A DNA stretch of 64,000 bases from Streptomyces sp. ACA25. GTDB taxonomy: Bacteria > Actinomycetota > Actinomycetes > Streptomycetales > Streptomycetaceae. The translations under genes were made by a program, and so were the position numbers. Within the stretch, counting starts at the first letter, position 1, and each line of letters begins with the position of its first letter. Positions 20,191 to 26,936 of the stretch are shown in pieces. The stretch lies in the NCBI RefSeq assembly GCF_028200735.1, contig NZ_JAQKPV010000009.1, forward strand, positions 124,001 through 188,000. The letters run 5' to 3'. The notes under the pieces were generated by a model. That model searched no databases. It saw nothing but the letters and a program-made list of their open reading frames with translations, and was not told the DNA's origin.

Positions 20191-21148
20191 GGTGTTCCTC
20201 CCGCCCCTGCTCCGTCCCGGCTGCCGGCCCGCGCAACCGCCGTTCCACCAGGTCCGCGAGGGCCTCGGCCTCGTGCCCGAGGCCGGAGAGGGCCACGGCT
20301 GACGTCCGGCCGTCCGCGCGTGCGGGGCCGGCGGGTTCGGCCTCGGGGACGGTCCGGCCGTCCGCGAATCCGGTCACCGAGTACACAACCACCGGAACGT
20401 CGGTGAGCACCCGCAGAGTCCAGGTCGCACGCTGTTGCGGCCCGAACCCGGCGGCCACCGTGCCGGGTGCCGCGTAAGGCAGGGGCAGCAGATCGGGGCG
20501 CTCGTCCAGCCCACCGTCGGTGAACCGGCTCCGCAGCGCCCGCATGTCCTCCTGCTCCGCCTCGGTGAACAGCAGCCCGACCGTGGTCACACTGGTCTCC
20601 GTCTCGTCGGAGTAGCTGGCCCGCAGCAGCCGGTGACAGCCGGCCGGGGCAAGAATCTCGTACAAGCGGGCATCGAACGCGTTCTCGCAGTCGCTGTCCG
20701 GCGCGACCGCCACCCGTATCCAGCGGCGGTCGGCGCTGCCCGGGCCGGTTCCCTCCCCGGTCAGCTCGGACGGGAACAGCTCGTCGACGGGCAGTTCGCG
20801 CCACAGCTCCCGTCCTTCCCGGTACGGGGATTCGGCAGCCGGACGTCCGGTGCCGCCTCCGGCCAGCCAGGTGCCGACCGCCGCGCCGCCCAGCAGGCCG
20901 GTCCCCAGCACCAGGCAGACCACCGCGACCGTCATCCGGAGCCGGCTGAGCGGGGGCGGGGACGGGGGCAGGGCGGGCGTGGGCGGGGCGGGGACGGCGG
21001 GGGGCGGAGCTGCGTCACTGCGCGGAGCGCCGGATTCCGTGGCGGGGCGGGCCCGGGGCGCCGGTGGGGCCGTCCGTGGAAGCGGCGGGACCCGTGGTTT
21101 CTCGCCGGTGTCCATCCGCACGCCCCCCGCACCGTCCGTCCTGCTCAT
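20177..21148 (-). CDS. Membrane-anchored hypothetical protein, partner of the S8 protease
   Basis: A 323-residue protein of unrecognised family. A cytoplasmic Pro/Ala-rich segment (about 1-75) precedes one transmembrane helix (LRMTVAVVCLVLGTGLLGG). An extracytoplasmic domain of about 210 residues follows, with two likely disulphide cysteines (DCENAF, AGCHRLLRAS) and the segment VTTVGLLFTEAEQEDM. ATG at 21148 has a GAGTGAG-like site upstream; longer N-termini are possible. It overlaps the protease gene by 14 bp, so the two are probably co-translated; a sensor or protease-partner role is a guess. Confidence 0.75.
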   Translation of the reverse strand: MSRTDGAGGVRMDTGEKPRVPPLPRTAPPAPRARPATESGAPRSDAAPPPAVPAPPTPALPPSPPPLSRLRMTVAVVCLVLGTGLLGGAAVGTWLAGGGTGRPAAESPYREGRELWRELPVDELFPSELTGEGTGPGSADRRWIRVAVAPDSDCENAFDARLYEILAPAGCHRLLRASYSDETETSVTTVGLLFTEAEQEDMRALRSRFTDGGLDERPDLLPLPYAAPGTVAAGFGPQQRATWTLRVLTDVPVVVYSVTGFADGRTVPEAEPAGPARADGRTSAVALSGLGHEAEALADLVERRLRGPAAGTEQGREEHRAQR

Positions 21149-21322
21149 CGCGCTCACTCTACGGTCGGCGCTTCGGACACCGGCACCGGGTCCGGTCCTC
21201 GGAACAGCCCGCAGGCCCTTGACGATACGGCCCACCTCCCCCGGCGACGAGGACGGCTCCGGCCGTCCCCTCCCGGTGAGAGACCACTGTCAGGTGCGGT
21301 CGGGTGCACCCCGGGCGGCGGG

Positions 21323-22045
21323 TCAGGGTGGCGCGGCGGACCGCAGGGCGGCGCCCAGAACCTCGGGAGCTTCGGTCAGCGAGGGGCCGTACCAGGTGAG
21401 ATGACGGCCGCTGAGCAGGGCGGCGGGGATCCCGGGGAACGCCTCGGGGCCGTCCGCGGCGGTGAACGCGTACGGCTCGTCCGGGAGCACGACGAGGTCG
21501 GCGCCGCAGGAGTTGAGCTCCTGGACCGCGATGCGGGGATAGCGGTCCGCGTGCCCGGCCCAGATGTTGCGGACGCCCAGGCGGGCGAGCAGGTCACCGG
21601 CGAAGGTGTCCCGGCCGAGCACCATCCAGGGGCGGCGCCAGATGGGCACGAACGCGGCGGCGTCCGTCACTACGGGGACGTTCCGCCAGGCCGCTTCGGC
21701 TTCGTCCAGCCAGGCGGGGCGGGGCAGCCCGCAGTTCTCGGTCAGCATCCGGTGCAACTCCCCGAAGGCCTCGTCCACCGTGCGGATGCGGGTCACCAGG
21801 ACCGTCGGACCGGCCGCGCGCAGAGCGGCCAGGTCCACCTCGCGGTTCTCCTCCTCATTGGCGAGCACGAGGTCGGGGGCAAGGGCGAGGACGCGCCGGA
21901 CATCGGGGTTCTTCGTCCCGCCCACCCGGACGACGTCCAGCCCGGCGGGGTGACTGCACCACGCGGTGGCTCCGACGAGCAGCTCCGGAGCAGTCGCGGC
22001 CACCGCTTCGGTCAGGGACGGAACCAGCGAGACGACCCGCTTCAT
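21323..22045 (-). CDS. BtuF-like helical-backbone metal receptor without signal peptide
   Basis: A 240-residue protein of the BtuF/cobalamin-iron-siderophore binding fold: VVSLVPSLTEAV, GATAWCSHPAGL, a long central helix, then LGRDTFAGDLLARLGVRNIW and a C-terminal LTWYGPSL. Periplasmic-binding members normally carry a lipoprotein signal, but this one starts directly with MKRVVSLVPS and is predicted cytoplasmic. Its ATG overlaps the ABC ATPase stop by one base, making it the last gene of the iron-transport operon. It may handle a corrinoid or iron chelate inside the cell; ligand unknown. Confidence 0.85.
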   Translation of the reverse strand: MKRVVSLVPSLTEAVAATAPELLVGATAWCSHPAGLDVVRVGGTKNPDVRRVLALAPDLVLANEEENREVDLAALRAAGPTVLVTRIRTVDEAFGELHRMLTENCGLPRPAWLDEAEAAWRNVPVVTDAAAFVPIWRRPWMVLGRDTFAGDLLARLGVRNIWAGHADRYPRIAVQELNSCGADLVVLPDEPYAFTAADGPEAFPGIPAALLSGRHLTWYGPSLTEAPEVLGAALRSAAPP

Positions 22046-23091
22046 CAGGCCACGGCTCCGGGGTGCAGCACCGCCCGGCCGGTGACGGTGAGGCCGGTTT
22101 CCTCACCCGGCCGGACCAGCACGGGCCCGGGGTGCCGGACGTCGACCGTCCCCTCCATACCGTCGACCGCGACCGAGACGACGGCGTCGTGGCCGTAGAA
22201 GCAGACATCGGCGACCCGGCCCCGGATCGCGGACCTTCCCGGCTCGGACAGCAGAAGCTGTTCGGGCCGGAGCACGACGGTGCCCCGGCCGTCGGTCACC
22301 CCGCCGACCAGCTGGATGCGGCCCAGCGCGGTGCTGGCGGCCGTGCCTTCCACCCTCCCGGGGAGCAGGACGGCATCACCGACGAACCGGGCGACCCACG
22401 CGTCCGCCGGGTGGCTGTAGACCTCCTGCGGAGTGCCGCACTGGGCGACCCGGCCGCCCCGCAGAACGGCGATCCGGTCGGCGGTGGACAGTGCTTCCTG
22501 CTGATCGTGGGTGACCAGCACGGCGGTGGCACCGGTGGCGCGCAGCGCGGTCCGGACGTCCGCGCGCAACCCGGTGCGCAGGGCGCTGTCCAGAGCGTTG
22601 AAGGGCTCGTCAAGGAGGACCAGGGCGGGGCGCGGGGCGAGCGCCCGGGCCAGCGAGACGCGCTGCTGCTGGCCCCCGGACAGCTCATGCGGCATCCGCT
22701 CACCGAACCCCGCCAGGCCGACGAGTTCCAGCATCTCCTCCGCCCGGAAACGGCGCTCGGCCCGGCGCAGCCCGTGGAGACCGAAGGCGACATTGCGCCG
22801 CACGCTCAGATGCGGGAAGAGTGCGCCTTCCTGGGCCACGAGGCCGATCGCGCGGCGCTCGGGAGGCAGATGGACGCCGGGGCCGCTGACAACGCGTCCG
22901 CCCACCGTGACGGTGCCGCGGTCGGCAGGCAGGAAGCCGGCGACGACGCGCAGCAGCGTCGTCTTGCCACAGCCGGAGGGGCCGAGTACCGCGGCGAGCT
23001 CACCCGCGGAGATCTCCAGGTCGACGCCGTCGAGCACCGGTTCGCCCGGCCCGTAGGCCTTGGTGAGTCCGCGGATCTGCAGCTCGGTCAT
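22045..23091 (-). CDS. Iron(III) ABC transporter ATP-binding protein
   Basis: A 348-residue FbpC-type ATPase powering ferric iron import. Walker A GPSGCGKTT (about 35-43), Q-loop VAQEGALFPHLSV, signature LSGGQQQRVSLARAL, Walker B LVLLDEPFNALD and H-loop VLVTHDQQEAL are intact. A C-terminal TOBE-like domain (about 240-348) contains VVLRPEQLLL. ATG at 23091 overlaps the permease stop by four bases (ATGA). Substrate inferred from the binding protein, the fused permease and the iron box upstream of the operon. Confidence 0.93.
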   Translation of the reverse strand: MTELQIRGLTKAYGPGEPVLDGVDLEISAGELAAVLGPSGCGKTTLLRVVAGFLPADRGTVTVGGRVVSGPGVHLPPERRAIGLVAQEGALFPHLSVRRNVAFGLHGLRRAERRFRAEEMLELVGLAGFGERMPHELSGGQQQRVSLARALAPRPALVLLDEPFNALDSALRTGLRADVRTALRATGATAVLVTHDQQEALSTADRIAVLRGGRVAQCGTPQEVYSHPADAWVARFVGDAVLLPGRVEGTAASTALGRIQLVGGVTDGRGTVVLRPEQLLLSEPGRSAIRGRVADVCFYGHDAVVSVAVDGMEGTVDVRHPGPVLVRPGEETGLTVTGRAVLHPGAVA

Positions 23092-24695
23092 GAACGGTGC
23101 CTTCCGAGGAGGTAGGACGGTACGGCGGCGATGAGGATCAGAGCCAGGGCGTAGGGAGCGGCGGCCGCGTAGGCCCCGACGTCCGTCTGGGTCCAGAGCC
23201 GGGTGGCAAGGGTGTCCATGCCGCTGGGGCGCAGCAGCAGGGTCGCGGGAAGCTCTTTCATGATCACGACGAAGGTGAGGGCGGCGCCGGCCGCCACTCC
23301 GGGGGCCGCGAGCGGCAGGGTGACCTCGCGGAGCACACGGGCCGGGCTGCGGCCGAGGGACCGGGCCATGTCCTCCAGCTCCGGGGGGGCCTGGAGGACC
23401 GCGGCCCGGATCGAGGTGACGGCCAGCGGCAGGAAGAGCATCGCGTAGGCGATGATCAGCAGCGGATATTGCTGGTAGAGCGGGTAGGCGTAGCGCACGG
23501 ACAGGAACACCAGGGCGAGCGCGACGGTGATTCCGGGCAGCGCGTGTCCCGCGTAGGAGGCGTGCTCCAGCAGCCGGGCGGGACGGCTCCGGTGGCGGGC
23601 CGCGATGATGCCGACCGGCAGGGCGAGCAGCACCGTGAGGGCGGCCCCCGCCGCGGCGACGGCCGCGGTGGTCAGAGCGGTGCTCGCCAGGGCGGCCGGC
23701 TGCCAGGTGGCGGAGTTGCCGCTGACGATCCAGAAGCCGAGGGTGGCGACGGGGAAGGCGACCGCCGCTGCCGCGATCAGGCCGCACCAGGCGAGAGCCG
23801 GGACCCGCAGCCGGCCCAGCGGGAGCCGGACATGGGGGCGGGCTGTGCCGCGTCCGCTGCGGGCGTGCCGGGCCCGCCCGCGGGTACGGCGCTCGGCGAT
23901 CACCAGGAGCACGGTGAGGAGCACCAGGACGCAGCTGAGGGCGGCGGCCGGGGTGCGGTCGAAACTGGCCCGGTACGAGAGGTAGATGGCGCGGGTGAAG
24001 GTGTCGTAGCGCATCAGGGAGACGGCACCGAAGTCGGAGATGACGTACAGCGCCACGAGCAGGCCCCCGCCGGCGGCGGCCGGACGCAGCTGGGGCAGTG
24101 TCACCCTGCGGAAGGCACCGAATGCGCTGTGTCCCAGTGACCGGGCAGTCTCTTCCTGGGCCGGGTCGATGCCGCGCAGCACGGCGGCGACCGGCAGGTA
24201 GACATAGGGATAGCAGGCGAGGCTGAGAGCGAGGGCAGCGCCGCTGAACCCTGCCAGGGACGGGAACGCCGAGAGCCAGCTGAAGGCCATCACATAGCTG
24301 GGGACGGCCAGCGGGAGAGTGGCGAGGACCGCCCACAGGCGGGGCGCCGGCAGGGCGGTCCGTTCGGTGAGCCAGGCGAGGGAAACCCCGAGCACCACCG
24401 CCACGGTGACCACCACCGCGGTGAGTGCCAGGCTGCGCAGCAGAAGACCGGCCGTGCGGTCGGCCGCGATGATGTCCCAGGCGTAGGACGGGCCCCGCTC
24501 CATTGCCCGGATGCCGAGGTAGACCAGGGGCAGCAGGGCGAAGAGGCCGGTGACGGCTGCCGGGAGGGCGAGCACCGCGGGTATCCTCCGCGCGGCAGGC
24601 CGGCGCCCGGCCGACGTGGAGATGTCGGCCGGGCGGTCCGTCGGTCCGTCGCCGGCAGCGGTTGCTGCAACGGTCGGCGGGGCCTTGATGCTCAT
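23088..24695 (-). CDS. Iron(III) ABC transporter permease (fused two-domain)
   Basis: A 535-residue FbpB-type permease in which two BPD_transp_1 domains are fused, giving about 12 helices. Hydrophobic segments start near residue 38. Each half has a coupling-loop motif contacting the ATPase (ETARSLGHSAFGAFRRVTLPQL and EDMARSLGRSPARVLREVTLP, shown here only in part as family landmarks). A cytoplasmic low-complexity N-terminus of about 35 residues precedes the first helix. Operon gene 2, eight bases after the binding-protein stop, overlapping the ATPase gene by four bases. Confidence 0.93.
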   Translation of the reverse strand: MSIKAPPTVAATAAGDGPTDRPADISTSAGRRPAARRIPAVLALPAAVTGLFALLPLVYLGIRAMERGPSYAWDIIAADRTAGLLLRSLALTAVVVTVAVVLGVSLAWLTERTALPAPRLWAVLATLPLAVPSYVMAFSWLSAFPSLAGFSGAALALSLACYPYVYLPVAAVLRGIDPAQEETARSLGHSAFGAFRRVTLPQLRPAAAGGGLLVALYVISDFGAVSLMRYDTFTRAIYLSYRASFDRTPAAALSCVLVLLTVLLVIAERRTRGRARHARSGRGTARPHVRLPLGRLRVPALAWCGLIAAAAVAFPVATLGFWIVSGNSATWQPAALASTALTTAAVAAAGAALTVLLALPVGIIAARHRSRPARLLEHASYAGHALPGITVALALVFLSVRYAYPLYQQYPLLIIAYAMLFLPLAVTSIRAAVLQAPPELEDMARSLGRSPARVLREVTLPLAAPGVAAGAALTFVVIMKELPATLLLRPSGMDTLATRLWTQTDVGAYAAAAPYALALILIAAVPSYLLGRHRS

Positions 24696-24703
24696 GCTGC
24701 CTA

Positions 24704-25777
24704 TCAGACCATTCCGACTTCCTGCAGCATCTCGAGGGTCTGCTGCAGGGAGTCCAGGTCGGTCAGGTCGATTTCGGGGGCCTCCAGGGACTCCAGCGGA
24801 GGCAGGTTCTCCTCGGGGCTGACGACGCCGGCCGCGAGCGGGTACTCCTTGGTCTCCTCGGCGAAGTAGCTCTGTGCCTCCTCCGACAGGAAGAACTCGA
24901 CGGCCTCCTGCGCCTCGGCACTCTGGCCGCCGTGTGCCAGGACACCGATCCCGGCGACGTTGATGAGCGCGCCGGGGTCACCCCCGGGCAGATAGTGCAG
25001 CCGGGTGGAGACGCTCTCCTCGCCGAACTCGTCGGTCCGCTCGTACCAGTAGTAGTGGTTGACCAGCCCCACGGCGATCTCGCCGCTCTGCGCGGCGTCC
25101 AGGATCGGGCCGTTCTTGTCGTACTGCCGGGCGCCGTTCTCCTGCAGGTCCGTCAGCCACTGGCGGGTGGCGTCGTCACCCTCCAGGATGCGCATCCCGG
25201 TGACGAATGCCTGGAAGGAGGCGTTGGCCGGGGCGTAGCCGACCTTGTCCTTCCACTGCGGCTCGGTCAGCTCATGGACACTGTCGGGGAGTTCGCTCTC
25301 CTCCACCTGTTCCGGGTCGTAGACCAGGACCCGGGCGCGGCCGGACACGCCGACCCACTCTCCGTTGGAGGCGCGGAAGGCCGGGTCGACCTCCTCGAGA
25401 GCACTTTCGGGCAGTTGCTCGAGCAGACCTTCCTTGGCGAGCGCGCCGAGCGCACCGGCGTCCTGGGACAGGAAGAGGCCGGCGGGGGTGCGCTCGCCTT
25501 CCTCCAGCAGCTGGGCGGCGAGCTCGGCGCTGTCGCCGTACCGGACGGTGACCTCCAGGCCGGTGGCCTCCTCGAGCCGGTCGATCAGCGGCGCCACGAG
25601 CTCCTCGTTGCGGCCGGAGTAGATCAGCAGCTCCGAGCCCTCGCCCGCCTCGTCCGCCTGCTCGGCGGAGCCGTTGTCGTCGGCCGTGTCCTGCTCCTCG
25701 CTGCCGCAGGCCGCGACGGCGGGTATGAGCAGGGCGGCCCCGGCAAGGGCGGTGACAAGCCGACGGTGGCGTCGCAT
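24704..25777 (-). CDS. Iron(III) ABC transporter substrate-binding lipoprotein
   Basis: A 357-residue FbpA-type ferric-binding lipoprotein. The signal peptide ends in lipobox PAVAAC with Cys24, followed by an acidic linker. The mature domain starts LLIYSGRNEELVAPL, typical of Fe-binding members, with RARVLVYDPEQV, and the paired Tyr in GLVNHYYWYERTDEF, which usually coordinates iron. ATG at 25777 is chosen because it starts the basic MRRHRRL signal peptide. First gene of the four-gene operon, 94 bp downstream of the iron box, so expression should be repressed by iron-loaded DmdR/IdeR. Confidence 0.94.
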   Translation of the reverse strand: MRRHRRLVTALAGAALLIPAVAACGSEEQDTADDNGSAEQADEAGEGSELLIYSGRNEELVAPLIDRLEEATGLEVTVRYGDSAELAAQLLEEGERTPAGLFLSQDAGALGALAKEGLLEQLPESALEEVDPAFRASNGEWVGVSGRARVLVYDPEQVEESELPDSVHELTEPQWKDKVGYAPANASFQAFVTGMRILEGDDATRQWLTDLQENGARQYDKNGPILDAAQSGEIAVGLVNHYYWYERTDEFGEESVSTRLHYLPGGDPGALINVAGIGVLAHGGQSAEAQEAVEFFLSEEAQSYFAEETKEYPLAAGVVSPEENLPPLESLEAPEIDLTDLDSLQQTLEMLQEVGMV

Positions 25778-25870
25778 GGAGGTGTGCCTTTCTCGGATGC
25801 TCCGTGGTCCGGCTCGGTGCCGGGGGGGGTTCGCCAGGCGGAGCGTTCCCTGGACGAGCAACTCAAGGAA

Positions 25871-25889
25871 TAAGGTAAAGCTTACCTAA
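25871..25889. promoter_or_regulatory. DmdR/IdeR iron box
   Basis: TAAGGTAAAGCTTACCTAA closely matches the 19-bp DtxR-family consensus TTAGGTTAGGCTAACCTAA: the AGGT and ACCT half-site cores, the central GC and the flanks are kept. It lies between the divergent iron-transport operon and the exonuclease gene. Fe(II)-loaded DmdR1/IdeR binding would shut off iron uptake; an effect on the exonuclease gene (97 bp away) is possible but unproven. Confidence 0.93.
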
Positions 25890-25985
25890 GTGTCAAGTCG
25901 GCGGATGGTCGCCCTCCCCGGTTCGGTGAGACTCCTCCGGAGCGGGGGTCGAGCCGTGCGGGGCCGATACGGCATGATCCATGGG

Positions 25986-26915
25986 GTGACCGGACGCCTG
26001 ATGCTGCTCGACACCGCCTCGCTCTACTTCCGTGCCTACTTCGGCGTGCCGGATTCGGTGCGTGCCCCGGACGGCACGCCGGTCAACGCCGTGCGCGGAC
26101 TGCTGGATTTCATCGCCCGGCTGGTTCAGGACCACCGGCCGGACGAGCTGGTCGCCTGCATGGACGCCGACTGGCGCCCGCAGTGGCGGGTCGATCTGAT
26201 CCCCTCGTACAAGGCACACCGGGTGGCCGAGGAGGTGCCGGGCGGCCCGGACGCGGAGGAGGTTCCGGACACCTTGGCGCCGCAGGTCCCCGTGATCGAG
26301 GCGGTGCTCGACGCGATCGGCATCGCGCGGCTCTCCGCGCCCGGATACGAGGCGGACGACGTGATCGGCACGCTCGCCACCCGGGCGGCCGGGCCCGCCG
26401 ACATCGTCACCGGGGACCGTGATCTGTTTCAGCTGGTCGACGATGCCCGTGGCGTGCGGGTCCTCTACCCCCGCAAGGGCGTGGGCGACTGTGACCTCAT
26501 CACCGGCGACGTGCTGCGGGAGCGCTACGGGGTCTCTCCCGGGCAGTACACGGAGTTCGCGGTGCTCCGGGGCGACCCGAGCGACGGGTTGCCGGGGGTG
26601 AAGGGCATCGGCGAGAAGACCGCCGCGCAACTACTGGCGGAGTACGGGGATCTGGCGGGGGTCCGGGCCGCGGCCGCGGACCCGCTCTCGAAGCTGACGC
26701 CGGCCCGGCGGCGGAACCTGGTGGCCGCCGCGGGGTATCTGGCGGTCGCGCCCACGGTGGTCCGGGTCGCCACCGCCGTGCCGCTGCCGGACACCGACCC
26801 GGCGCTGCCCCGCGCCCCGCGGGACCCCGCAGCGCTGGACGCCCTCGCCGGACGCTGGGGGCTGGGCGGCTCCCTCGAGCGGCTCCTGGCGGTGCTGGCC
26901 AGGACCGCCCGCTGA
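25986..26915 (+). CDS. 5'-3' exonuclease (PolA N-terminal-domain family)
   Basis: A 309-residue stand-alone FEN-like nuclease equivalent to the N-terminal domain of DNA polymerase I. Metal-binding acidic residues lie in LMLLDTASLYFRAYFG, ACMDADWRPQWR, GYEADDVIGTLA and IVTGDRDLFQLVDD. The helix-3-turn-helix is DGLPGVKGIGEKTAAQLL. It removes 5' flaps or RNA primers. GTG at 25986 gives the family start VTGRLMLLDT; upstream in-frame starts exist but lack conservation. Converges with helY. Confidence 0.93.
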   Translation: MTGRLMLLDTASLYFRAYFGVPDSVRAPDGTPVNAVRGLLDFIARLVQDHRPDELVACMDADWRPQWRVDLIPSYKAHRVAEEVPGGPDAEEVPDTLAPQVPVIEAVLDAIGIARLSAPGYEADDVIGTLATRAAGPADIVTGDRDLFQLVDDARGVRVLYPRKGVGDCDLITGDVLRERYGVSPGQYTEFAVLRGDPSDGLPGVKGIGEKTAAQLLAEYGDLAGVRAAAADPLSKLTPARRRNLVAAAGYLAVAPTVVRVATAVPLPDTDPALPRAPRDPAALDALAGRWGLGGSLERLLAVLARTAR

Positions 26916-26936
26916 TCCGAGCGGAGCGTCCGCGGC

